Below, in pieces: positions 1-8,065 of a stretch of 64,000 nt of DNA. The notes under the pieces are model-generated. The model was not told where the DNA came from, searched no databases, and was given only the letters and a program-made list of their open reading frames with translations. Source of the stretch: Bacteroidales bacterium (lineage in GTDB: Bacteria; Bacteroidota; Bacteroidia; Bacteroidales; UBA932); assembly GCA_016285455.1 (NCBI GenBank), contig JAEEQS010000004.1, positions 62,001-126,000 of the forward strand, written 5' to 3'. Both the position numbers and the translations under genes were made by a program. Within the stretch, counting starts at the first letter, position 1. Each line of letters begins with the position of its first letter.

Positions 1-407
1 TCCAAGGGCTGGACTACAGTTTCAGCGGAATAAAGACATCTCTTCTTTATTTCCTCCGCGATCAGCTTAAGGAGAACCCGAATTTTATAGAAGAAAACAA
101 GGCCGATATCTGCGCCAGTTTCCAGAAAGCCCTGATAGATATACTGATGAAAAAACTCATACTGGCTGTCAAGCAAACCGGTATCCGTCAAGTTGCCATA
201 GGCGGCGGAGTAAGCGCCAATTCAGGCCTGAGAAACCGCATCGCCGAGGAAGGAAAGAAAAGGGGATGGCAGACTTTTATTCCGGAATTCAGGTTTACAA
301 CAGATAATGCGGCGATGATAGCCATCAGCGGCCTTTACAAATATCGCAGAGGAGAATTCTGCACACTCGACAAGCCTTCTGTTCCAAGGGCTTCACAAAT
401 GCTTTAG
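1..407 (+). CDS. tsaD: tRNA N6-threonylcarbamoyladenosine synthase TsaD, C-terminal part
   Basis: The gene is cut by the left edge; the reading frame is open from base 3. TsaD transfers the threonylcarbamoyl group to A37 of ANN-decoding tRNAs. About 134 C-terminal residues are present. They include the FSGIKTS segment at the very start and the GGGVSANSGLR stretch, both typical of the ASKHA-fold Kae1/TsaD family, and a late TDNAAMIA motif that completes the active site. The stop lies 3 bases before the next gene, so the two are probably cotranscribed. I am confident of the family; the metal-binding N-terminal half is outside the window. Confidence 0.93.
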   Translation, partial: QGLDYSFSGIKTSLLYFLRDQLKENPNFIEENKADICASFQKALIDILMKKLILAVKQTGIRQVAIGGGVSANSGLRNRIAEEGKKRGWQTFIPEFRFTTDNAAMIAISGLYKYRRGEFCTLDKPSVPRASQML

Positions 408-410
408 AAG

Positions 411-1973
411 ATGAAAGAGACGGACATTTCCTTTTCGGTTTCTGAAAGGCAGGACCAGAATTCCATAAGGGAAAAGGCCGCGCGCGCCTGCGGCGTGTCC
501 AAAGACAGGGTTGTTCACGTGGAGACTCTCAGGCGAAGCCTTGATGCCCGAGGGGGAAAGATTTCATTCAAGCTCAGAGTTCAGGTTTTCCTTAAAGGAG
601 ACAAGCCTTTCCAGAGGTTTTCTATGCCGCCATATCTGGATTGCACTAAAGGAGAGAAGGTTATAATCATAGGTGCTGGTCCTGCCGGACTGTTTGCCGC
701 CCTGACTTTACTTCAGAGAGGAAAGTGTCCGGTAATTCTGGAGAGGGGCAAGGATGTCCACGCCAGAAAGAGAGACACTGCGCGCCTTATGCTTGAGCAG
801 ATTGTGGATCCGGACTCCAATTACTGCTTTGGAGAAGGCGGAGCAGGCTGTTTTTCAGACGGAAAGCTATTCACCCGTTCCACAAAGAAAGGAGACATTA
901 GAGAAGTACTTTATCCGCTGGTTGACTTTGGAGCTGACCCTTCAATCCTCGTGGACGCCCATCCTCATATAGGAAGCAACCGCCTTCCGCAGATAATGGA
1001 GAATATCAGGAATTGCATTCTTTCCCACGGCGGTCAGGTGCATTTCAACACCAGGGTAACGGATTTGCTTCCTCCTCAGTCTGAGAAAGATATGTGGAAG
1101 GTTAAGTGTGTTCAAAGGCAGGAAGAGGGCATGAAGGAAACGGAATTCCTTTCTAGAAAAGTGATTCTTGCTACAGGCCATTCCGCTAAAGACATCTACA
1201 GTCTGTTCTATGAAAAAGGCTGGGACCTTCAGGCTAAGGGATTTGCCCTGGGAGTAAGGGCCGAGCATCCGCAAAGCCTTATTAACGATATCCAGTACCA
1301 CGGAAAATACCAGAAGAGCCTTCCGGCCGCTGAGTACAGCCTTGTGGGACAGGTGGAAGGAAGGGGAGTTTTCTCTTTCTGCATGTGCCCCGGCGGCATT
1401 CTTCTGCCATCTTCCACTTCTCCGGGAGAGGTTCTGCTTAACGGAATGAGCAATTCAGAAAGGAATTCTCCTTGGGCCAATGCCGGAATCGTTACCAGCA
1501 TCGAGCCAGAAGACATATCTGAATTTGAAGAGTGGGGGCCGTTAAAACTACTGAAATTCCAGGAGAGTGTGGAAAAGGGAATCTTTGCCCATAACGGCGG
1601 CACATTGAAGGCTCCAGCCCAGAGAATGGATGACTTCTGCCGCGGGAAACTCTCTGCAGATCTTCCCGCAACCTCCTATAAGATAGGGGCTTATTCTGCC
1701 CTGCTCAGCGATGTTCTTCCGGATAGCGTATATCAGAGGCTCAGGCGTGCATTCCCGCTGTTCGACAAAAAAATGAGAGGCTATTACACCTCTCAATCTC
1801 TTCTTCTGGCTACCGAAAGCAGGACTTCGTCTCCTGTTAGGATTCCAAGGGATCCGGAAAGCCTGCAGCACGTATCGCTGAGAAATCTTTACCCTTGCGG
1901 AGAAGGAGCCGGCTATTCCGGCGGAATAGTTTCATCCGCGTTGGACGGAATCAACGTTGCCCGCAAGATCTAG
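411..1973 (+). CDS. NAD(P)/FAD-dependent dehydrogenase (COG2509 type)
   Basis: A 520-residue flavoprotein. A dinucleotide-binding motif (IIGAGPAGLFAA) lies near residue 85, after an N-terminal domain of about 80 residues that is usual in this family. A C-terminal GEGAGYSGGI segment closes the FAD site. The family is called an uncharacterised FAD-dependent dehydrogenase and is common in anaerobes; its substrate is not known. It starts 3 bases after tsaD. Its stop codon overlaps the stop of the convergent slyD gene by 4 bases, with no terminator between them. Confidence 0.85.
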   Translation: MKETDISFSVSERQDQNSIREKAARACGVSKDRVVHVETLRRSLDARGGKISFKLRVQVFLKGDKPFQRFSMPPYLDCTKGEKVIIIGAGPAGLFAALTLLQRGKCPVILERGKDVHARKRDTARLMLEQIVDPDSNYCFGEGGAGCFSDGKLFTRSTKKGDIREVLYPLVDFGADPSILVDAHPHIGSNRLPQIMENIRNCILSHGGQVHFNTRVTDLLPPQSEKDMWKVKCVQRQEEGMKETEFLSRKVILATGHSAKDIYSLFYEKGWDLQAKGFALGVRAEHPQSLINDIQYHGKYQKSLPAAEYSLVGQVEGRGVFSFCMCPGGILLPSSTSPGEVLLNGMSNSERNSPWANAGIVTSIEPEDISEFEEWGPLKLLKFQESVEKGIFAHNGGTLKAPAQRMDDFCRGKLSADLPATSYKIGAYSALLSDVLPDSVYQRLRRAFPLFDKKMRGYYTSQSLLLATESRTSSPVRIPRDPESLQHVSLRNLYPCGEGAGYSGGIVSSALDGINVARKI

Positions 1974-2521
1974 TGGCAGTGAGAGCATCCCCCGCCGCAG
2001 CTAGAGCAGTTCTCGTCTGAGCAATTGTGCTGTACCTTTTCTCCGTAAAGACCTTCGTCAAGCTCTTTCTGGGTTGCGTCTCTTACACCTTCCACCTTGC
2101 CTGAGAAATGGAGTTTTTCTCCTGCCAGAGGATGGTTGAAGTCCATCGTGACCTTGTTCTCTATTGCCTTGACTTCCTTTACGATGCCGTTCATTCTATG
2201 GCCTTGCTTGTCCTGCATAGGGAGGATATTTCCGGCCTTGATTACCTCAAAGTCTATCTTTCCGTCAATCTTGAACATATCCAGTGGGAGGTCTACGATC
2301 ATCTGAGGGTTAACCTGTCCGTAAGCGTCCTCTGCCTCAAGTTCAAACTCAAACGGATCTCCAACTTCCTTGTCCAGTACATTTGCTTCGAACTTAGGCA
2401 GAAGCATTCCGCTTCCGAATATGAAAGTCAGAGGCTCCTCTGCCACAACTTTCTCTATTTCACGTCCTTGCACCTTGAGTATGTAACTCAGGCTCACTAC
2501 TTTGTCTTTTGCGATTCTCAT
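1970..2521 (-). CDS. slyD: FKBP-type peptidyl-prolyl isomerase, SlyD-like
   Basis: A 183-residue protein. The N-terminal FKBP half is interrupted by an insert-in-flap chaperone domain (about residues 65-130), the SlyD layout. The tail is rich in Cys and His (several Cys pairs, ending CSHCH), as in nickel- or zinc-binding SlyD proteins. It should catalyse proline isomerisation and bind metal in the cytoplasm. I chose the start at 2521 because the longer frame would run into nhaC, and residues from MRIAKDK onward match the family. It is the last gene of an operon, 17 bases after nhaC. Confidence 0.88.
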   Translation of the reverse strand: MRIAKDKVVSLSYILKVQGREIEKVVAEEPLTFIFGSGMLLPKFEANVLDKEVGDPFEFELEAEDAYGQVNPQMIVDLPLDMFKIDGKIDFEVIKAGNILPMQDKQGHRMNGIVKEVKAIENKVTMDFNHPLAGEKLHFSGKVEGVRDATQKELDEGLYGEKVQHNCSDENCSSCGGGCSHCH

Positions 2522-2538
2522 ATCTGAAGTATTATAGT

Positions 2539-3975
2539 TTATCTTATTCTTTTTCCCCACCGGAATATCTTGTATCCGATTGCCGCTACAAATATAGAAA
2601 ACAGCGGGGATATATAGTTGAATAGGCAGTACGGAGCATAGACCAGCGTTGGCACTCCCAGCACTCCAGCCTGCATTGCTCCGCAGGTGTTCCAAGGTAT
2701 CAGAACTGATGTAACTGTCGCCGAGTCTTCAATTGAACGGCTGAGAAGTCTTCCTTCGTAGCCTTTGTCTTGATACAGTTTCTTTAGCATGTTTCCAGGA
2801 ACTATGATTGCCATATACTGCTCGCTGAGAGCTACATTGCAGAATACGCAGGTTGCCATTGTGGTGGTTACCAGAGAAACAGTGTTGCGCATCAGTTTCT
2901 CCAGCTTCTCCGTAATTGTCTGGATGAATCCGCCGGCTTCCAGCATTCCGCCAAAGATGGTTACGCTTATAATCAGCCATACCGTGTTGAGCATTCCTGC
3001 AATTCCGTTTGTGGATGCCAGCTTGCCAAGCATTTCATTAGGGGCCGTTATGTCTACGTGAGAGCTCATCAGCTTGATAGGGGCGTAGAAGAATGTCTGC
3101 CAGCTCATTTCTCCGTAAGGGCTGATCTGCGATATTATCTGCGGCTGCACTATGCAGGCTATCAGAGAGGCGAACAGCGCGCTCAGAAGAAGAGTCAGGA
3201 TAGGGGATATCTTCTTTACCATCAGGAAGATGGTGAATGCCGGTATCAGAAGCAGCCACGGAGATACATTGTAGGTGGAAGCAATGTCTTCCATCTGGCC
3301 GTGCACATCCAGATTCGCGTCAGAGGCTGCGGACGCTCCAACTATCGCGAATATGATTCCTGTAATGATCACAGACGGGACGTTGGTTATCAGCATATAC
3401 TTCACGTGGTCATAGAGCTTTACTCCCGATATGCTGGCGGCCAGGTTTGTGGTATCTGAAAGCGGAGAAATCTTGTCACCGAAATAGGAGCCTGAGATTA
3501 TTGCTCCGGCCAGCCATCCCGGATGCAGGCCCAGTATGCTGCCCGCGCTCATCATAGCCACGCCGATTGTTCCGATTGTGGTCCAGGAGCTTCCGATCAG
3601 CAATGAAATCAGCGCAGTAAACACAAAGATAACAATCAGGAATACAGACGGATGCACAACCTGAAGCCCATAGTACACCAGAGAAGGCACTACTCCGCTC
3701 TGAACCCAGGAGGCGGTCAGGGCTCCAATCATCAGCAGAATGAAAATGGCGGAGCCTGCGTTCTTGAGGTTGGTTACCATAGCCTCTTCAATCTTCTCCC
3801 ACGGGACTTTCAGGTAGAAGATTGCTATCAGAGATCCCACCGCCGCCGCAAATACCAATGCAGTCTGGGCCGGCCCGGATGTCAGGTCTCCCCCGAACAG
3901 AGACGAGCTCAGTATAATTATGCCTACAAGTATCGCGACAGGCAACAGAGAAAGTATCAGTCCTGGCTTTTTCAT
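2539..3975 (-). CDS. nhaC: NhaC-family Na+/H+ antiporter
   Basis: A 478-residue inner-membrane protein with about twelve hydrophobic segments and glycine/serine-rich loops such as GSSWTTIGTIG and SGSYFGDKISPLSDTTNLA; the latter is the hallmark of the NhaC/ArsB ion-transporter superfamily. It probably exchanges sodium for protons, or sodium-lactate for protons-malate as in MleN relatives; the sequence does not decide which. Its start overlaps the stop of the M14 peptidase gene by 4 bases (ATGA), so the two are translationally coupled. It fits the other sodium-linked genes in the window. Confidence 0.88.
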   Translation of the reverse strand: MKKPGLILSLLPVAILVGIIILSSSLFGGDLTSGPAQTALVFAAAVGSLIAIFYLKVPWEKIEEAMVTNLKNAGSAIFILLMIGALTASWVQSGVVPSLVYYGLQVVHPSVFLIVIFVFTALISLLIGSSWTTIGTIGVAMMSAGSILGLHPGWLAGAIISGSYFGDKISPLSDTTNLAASISGVKLYDHVKYMLITNVPSVIITGIIFAIVGASAASDANLDVHGQMEDIASTYNVSPWLLLIPAFTIFLMVKKISPILTLLLSALFASLIACIVQPQIISQISPYGEMSWQTFFYAPIKLMSSHVDITAPNEMLGKLASTNGIAGMLNTVWLIISVTIFGGMLEAGGFIQTITEKLEKLMRNTVSLVTTTMATCVFCNVALSEQYMAIIVPGNMLKKLYQDKGYEGRLLSRSIEDSATVTSVLIPWNTCGAMQAGVLGVPTLVYAPYCLFNYISPLFSIFVAAIGYKIFRWGKRIR

Positions 3976-5522
3976 TTATCGTCGGTTTTTACAAGAAGCA
4001 GGGAGCCAGCCGTTTGGCCTTCATTCAGCTGGATGGTGATATTCATAGTGCCGTCGTTGCTCTGGGTGTAGTCAGAGAGCTTTTCCCAGCAATTGGAGCC
4101 TTCCGGATTGGCCTTGACTTTCTCTCCCACTTTCCAGCGGTAAACTTCGTAGGTTCCGGCAGGGAGATTCTTGTGCTTGTAGGTTACCCTGGCTCCATCT
4201 TTTTCTGCAATGTAGTAACAGTCACCGGTATAGATATGGTCAAGGTCTTCTGCCTTCTGGCAGTGAGATGCCTTGTGCGGCTCTACCACGATTCTTCCGG
4301 CCTGGGCTATTCCCAGATAATCGGAGACTGCCCAGAGGGTTTTCTTTCCCATCCACTTCAGGTTCTCTATGGTTACAAGCGTTCCGTCCTCGTTCCTGTC
4401 GTAGAAACTGTAAGGAGTTTCGTGAGTGAGCGCAAGAGTATGTTCAGCGGCATTGTTCCAGAAATAGCCTTCTATGTATCGCGGAGCCATCATTGAGAAA
4501 CTAAGCATATCCGGCCCGAAAATAGGGTTGTCCGCAATCGTAAGAGACGTAAGTGTCTGTTCCTTCTTGAAATAGAGCGGAGATGTGCTTTCTTCCGTGT
4601 GTACCCAATAAGTCATATGCGGGGCAATCTGGGAGTGGAAGTTCAGGAAAAGGTCCAGATAATTTCCGCCGTAAGTGGTGGTGTTCACAAAGTTCTTGAT
4701 GTTCTTTACTTCAGGCCTTGTGAGGGAATCAGGGCGGTCATAGTTGATTTCCATATTCACTCCAATTGCATCGCATCTTGAATGTCCCAAAGCAACTCCG
4801 TCCGGGTTGTTGAACGGAAGTATGTAGAATATGGCGTTGTCTCTGAGGCTTCTGGCAAACGGGCTGGAAGACAGAAGCTCCTCAATCAGACCTTCCAGGC
4901 ACCAGGAGCAAGGGGTTTCGCTCGGATGCACTCTGGCGTGGATGTAGATTCTCTTCTTGCCCTTGTCCGGCAGGTTGTGGTTGGTTACCATCATCATACG
5001 CATATCCCTGCCCTGATAGCTCTTTCCAATAGAGTATATCCTTACGCCATCGCGGTACTGCCACTCGTCCATCATTTCATCCAGATGAGTGTTTGTATAT
5101 GGAATGCAATAGGCTACCCAAACGGAATCCCTGTCATATTTCTTTTTAGCCACAAACTTTCCAACCATCTCTTTCTTAGGCTCATACCTTATCCACTCCT
5201 TGTTGTCGTAGCTGTAGAAAGGGGCCCACGGGTCTGTGTCTATGAACTTCAGGGTAATGGTTCTTCCCTTGACTCCTGTCATCAGGAAGTAGAACCATCT
5301 GGAACTCGGCTCAAGCAATGTATCCACCGGATTATCCGGATCCTTTGCACTGGTGATATTATACACCAGATTTGGCCTGTATATATTGGAACTGTCTGTA
5401 AGTTCCGCTTTGCCCAGCCTTCCGCATTCAAAATTCGAAAAGAACTTAACCTGAGCGTTGGATACGCTTGGAAAAACTGCCAACAGGCTCAGTGCAAGGA
5501 TAATGGAGATTCTGCTTTTCAT
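3972..5522 (-). CDS. secreted M14-family zinc carboxypeptidase
   Basis: A 516-residue exported protein. A signal peptide ends near residue 23 (SNA-Q). An N-terminal beta domain (about 25-150) precedes the M14 catalytic domain. Zinc ligands are visible as H199-P-S-E202 and H296 (NFHSQ), and the catalytic Glu is E368 in LTHETP. A small C-terminal beta domain follows. This layout matches cytosolic-carboxypeptidase-like M14 proteins, here sent to the periplasm or surface. It should remove C-terminal residues or act on cell-wall peptides; the substrate is unknown. It is coupled to nhaC by a 4-base overlap. Confidence 0.85.
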   Translation of the reverse strand: MKSRISIILALSLLAVFPSVSNAQVKFFSNFECGRLGKAELTDSSNIYRPNLVYNITSAKDPDNPVDTLLEPSSRWFYFLMTGVKGRTITLKFIDTDPWAPFYSYDNKEWIRYEPKKEMVGKFVAKKKYDRDSVWVAYCIPYTNTHLDEMMDEWQYRDGVRIYSIGKSYQGRDMRMMMVTNHNLPDKGKKRIYIHARVHPSETPCSWCLEGLIEELLSSSPFARSLRDNAIFYILPFNNPDGVALGHSRCDAIGVNMEINYDRPDSLTRPEVKNIKNFVNTTTYGGNYLDLFLNFHSQIAPHMTYWVHTEESTSPLYFKKEQTLTSLTIADNPIFGPDMLSFSMMAPRYIEGYFWNNAAEHTLALTHETPYSFYDRNEDGTLVTIENLKWMGKKTLWAVSDYLGIAQAGRIVVEPHKASHCQKAEDLDHIYTGDCYYIAEKDGARVTYKHKNLPAGTYEVYRWKVGEKVKANPEGSNCWEKLSDYTQSNDGTMNITIQLNEGQTAGSLLLVKTDDK

Positions 5523-5532
5523 ATTTTTTTAT

Positions 5533-5928
5533 TTATATTCCTAACACGTTTTCTGGCAGTGCTAAATAACCCTTGTTCTCTATCCAGACGGAACCTTTAT
5601 CAGGAGAGTTTTTTAACACATATACCATAATTGTATCACCGATATTTAATCTGTCAAAATCATTTTTATCCACCTCATTTCTTCCCTCATAACTTTTACC
5701 TTCATATAAATACTGAAATGTAATTGTATAATTAGTTATACCCTTTCCGCCAACACCTTTGTGCTTATTAATGATAATAGCATTCTCTACTATAGAGTCA
5801 TTAAGGATTGCCTTTCTTTGATAAATAGTGGATATAATTCCAATGATTAGCACCGCAGCACATAAGCATATCGCAATTATGCTAGACACTTTTTTATCCT
5901 TATTGTATTTAGTATCTGTATTACTCAT
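5533..5928 (-). CDS. small membrane protein, DUF3592-like
   Basis: A 131-residue protein with one N-terminal membrane helix (about residues 12-32) and a beta-rich outer part. The pattern YTITFQY...YEG...GDTIMVYVLKNSPDKG resembles DUF3592 proteins, whose role is unknown. It overlaps the upstream TIGR02757 gene by 4 bases and lies 10 bases before the peptidase gene, so it belongs to the operon. Its base composition is clearly more AT-rich than its neighbours, with many AAT, ATA and TTA-type codons, which hints at later acquisition. The family call is tentative. Confidence 0.6.
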   Translation of the reverse strand: MSNTDTKYNKDKKVSSIIAICLCAAVLIIGIISTIYQRKAILNDSIVENAIIINKHKGVGGKGITNYTITFQYLYEGKSYEGRNEVDKNDFDRLNIGDTIMVYVLKNSPDKGSVWIENKGYLALPENVLGI

Positions 5929-6689
5929 TTATCACTCTTTCGCTTCTTTTGCTCGGCGACAGGATAGGCGAATAGCGCAAAGTCGCCGAGGCAAGGGTCT
6001 TCCGGGAAGCATTCCTTCAGAAACTCAGTGATTTCCAAGGCGGTCTTTATATCTGTCCCGTTCCTCTCGGTTATGCCCAGCGCCAGAGCAGTCTGATGCA
6101 CGTGCACATCCAGCGGAATTATTAGCTCCTTCGGACTGATGCTCTTCCACACTCCCAGATCCACGATTCCGTCATTCCTTACCATCCATCGCCTAAGCAT
6201 ATGAATCTTCTTGTTTGCGCAGTTTTTGTCCTCCTTTTGAGAGAATATGTGCACTCTCATCTGCTGCGGAGATAGACATTCCAGACTCTCGTTATGAGAG
6301 TAGAACTCTTTCAGGTTGGTGCAAATCGTTGCAAACTCGCTCCATCTGACCGTCCTGTGAAGGCTTTCAGGACCGCATCTGTATTCTCCTTTCATCACAT
6401 ACCAGTAGGGCTTCCACTTCATCTCATCCATTGCCCTGCCGATATCCCGCACAATCATATTCCTTCTGCCCCAGGCCAGATGAGCCGCTATAACCGCCGC
6501 AATCTCAACATCCTTGAATGCTGGGACATAGTCTTTTGCAATAGGATATCCGTCATCAGGATAAATCCCGTTGGCAAGCATATTGAAATGCCTTGGAAAG
6601 GCTATCGGATCCTCAACAAAGTGCTCAGGATTATTGTACTCTTTGGCAATCTTTCGGATATTGCTGATGACTTGCTGCCGGTTTTGCAT
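5925..6689 (-). CDS. TIGR02757 family protein (DUF2400)
   Basis: A 254-residue protein of the TIGR02757/DUF2400 family, common in Bacteroidota and without a known function. Family traits are the AHLAWGRRNMI segment near residue 90 and the PLDVHVHQTALALGI segment near residue 195, which resembles the end of a helix-hairpin-helix DNA glycosylase fold. That resemblance suggests nucleic-acid binding but is only inference. It has no signal peptide or membrane helix. It is the first gene of the operon down to slyD, with a TAACTTTG promoter box just before its start codon. Confidence 0.8.
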   Translation of the reverse strand: MQNRQQVISNIRKIAKEYNNPEHFVEDPIAFPRHFNMLANGIYPDDGYPIAKDYVPAFKDVEIAAVIAAHLAWGRRNMIVRDIGRAMDEMKWKPYWYVMKGEYRCGPESLHRTVRWSEFATICTNLKEFYSHNESLECLSPQQMRVHIFSQKEDKNCANKKIHMLRRWMVRNDGIVDLGVWKSISPKELIIPLDVHVHQTALALGITERNGTDIKTALEITEFLKECFPEDPCLGDFALFAYPVAEQKKRKSDK

Positions 6690-6696
6690 AACAAGC

Positions 6697-6704
6697 CAAA
6701 GTTA
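6697..6704 (-). promoter_or_regulatory. -7 promoter box (TAACTTTG) of the TIGR02757 operon
   Basis: The reverse strand reads TAACTTTG, a perfect match to the Bacteroidota -7 consensus TAnnTTTG. It lies only 7 bases before the ATG at 6689, so transcription would start at or next to the start codon and the mRNA would have almost no leader. No clear -33 TTTG is seen. Confidence 0.5.
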
Positions 6705-6723
6705 GGAAAAATAGGGTAAACTT

Positions 6724-8064
6724 TTACTGGCCCACAGAATGCCTGTAGTCCAGAATGGCCATCTGGTATTCGGAGAAGGCGTCTGTGTATCTGTCCAGAG
6801 TCTGCTGATGGAGAAGCTGGGCCTGGAGAAGGTCTGCCATATTGGTAAGGCCGGCCTTGTAGTAATCTCTCTGGATCCTGAGGTTTTCTTCAGCCTGTTC
6901 TATGCTGCGCTTTGCTATGAGGAGCTGCTGATAAGACTCTTCTACTTTGTTCCAGGAGTTCTGCATCCTGATCTGGAGCATAGCGGCCTTGTCTTGCTGC
7001 TGCTCAACGGCTTTGCTGATTTCCAGTTCTTTGCGCTTGATCTGGTAGGATCCTCCCCACCAGTCAGTTATAGGAATGCTTACGGTGGCCATAACCATAC
7101 CGAAACTGCGGTCGTTTTTGAGAAGGTTATGGTAATTGTAGGAAGCTCCGACAGCAATGGTTGGAAGATACTGGCCCACGGCGAGTTTCTTCTGGAGCCT
7201 GGCTGCTTCAACGCTCTTTTCCAGAAGCTGGTATTCTTTGGTTTGATAGAGAGCCTGGATGTGGTCTTGCTTTTGCGGAATATTTTCCGGATTTGCGCTG
7301 TCGAATAGTATACTGAAATACGTATTGTTAAGTCCGCAGAACTGGCCTATGAGCATTTTCATCAGGCTGATGCCGTTCAGGACCTTGAGCTTCTGGCTTT
7401 CGAGCTCATTTTGCCTTAATTGTACCTGGAGCAAATCGTTCTTGGTGGCTACGCCGGCTTTGACTGCAACGCTTACATCTTTGTTGATGTCTGAAACATA
7501 GGACATTGCAGTTTCTATGGTCTTGAGCTTTTCCTGAAGCGATGCCAGTTGCCAGAAGTATTGTTCCGTGGTTTTCTCCACTTCATTTTCTGCCAGGTTG
7601 AGCTGCAGACGGCTAGCCTGCCTGCCAACTTCGGCAAGGCGGTTACCGTTTATTATCTGCCCGCCTGCAAATATCGGCTGCATAGCTATGACACTTCCGA
7701 TTGTACCTTTTTTCATCATCGATATGGTTATCGGATTGTTCAATGAGGCAAGAACCTCGGGAGGAAGAATGCTGGCCAGAAAGGCAGCCAAATCGGGAGA
7801 TATCATTTCCGATGGCTTGATGGTTTTGTTAAGCATTCCCTTGTCTGCCCTGAAAGTAACGCCGGTAGCGCTCACGCTAGGAAAGTATTTGGTTAATGCT
7901 TCATCTTTCTGAAGATCAGAGGCCTGTATATCATAGCGTGCTGTGCGGATTGATATGTTGCTTGCCAAGGCGGAGTCTCTTAGCTGTGAGAGAGTGTAGG
8001 AAGGCTGTGCGGCGCAAACTGCACAAATCGCTGAGAAAAATATGATAGAAACTAATCTTTTCAT
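6724..8064 (-). CDS. TolC-family outer-membrane efflux protein
   Basis: A 446-residue outer-membrane factor with a signal peptide (about residues 1-19, ending AQ). Two repeats of long alpha-helical coiled-coil hairpins alternate with short beta segments, as expected for TolC. It forms the exit duct for the adaptor and RND pump encoded just upstream; its start is 1 base after the pump's stop. It is the last gene of the tripartite efflux operon. The exported compound cannot be read from the sequence. Confidence 0.92.
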   Translation of the reverse strand: MKRLVSIIFFSAICAVCAAQPSYTLSQLRDSALASNISIRTARYDIQASDLQKDEALTKYFPSVSATGVTFRADKGMLNKTIKPSEMISPDLAAFLASILPPEVLASLNNPITISMMKKGTIGSVIAMQPIFAGGQIINGNRLAEVGRQASRLQLNLAENEVEKTTEQYFWQLASLQEKLKTIETAMSYVSDINKDVSVAVKAGVATKNDLLQVQLRQNELESQKLKVLNGISLMKMLIGQFCGLNNTYFSILFDSANPENIPQKQDHIQALYQTKEYQLLEKSVEAARLQKKLAVGQYLPTIAVGASYNYHNLLKNDRSFGMVMATVSIPITDWWGGSYQIKRKELEISKAVEQQQDKAAMLQIRMQNSWNKVEESYQQLLIAKRSIEQAEENLRIQRDYYKAGLTNMADLLQAQLLHQQTLDRYTDAFSEYQMAILDYRHSVGQ

Positions 8065-8065
8065 C

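Noticed and set aside
4782-5630. A 282-codon open frame on the plus strand
   Set aside because: It lies opposite the M14 peptidase gene, which has signal peptide, zinc ligands and operon overlaps. The plus frame has no recognisable domain.
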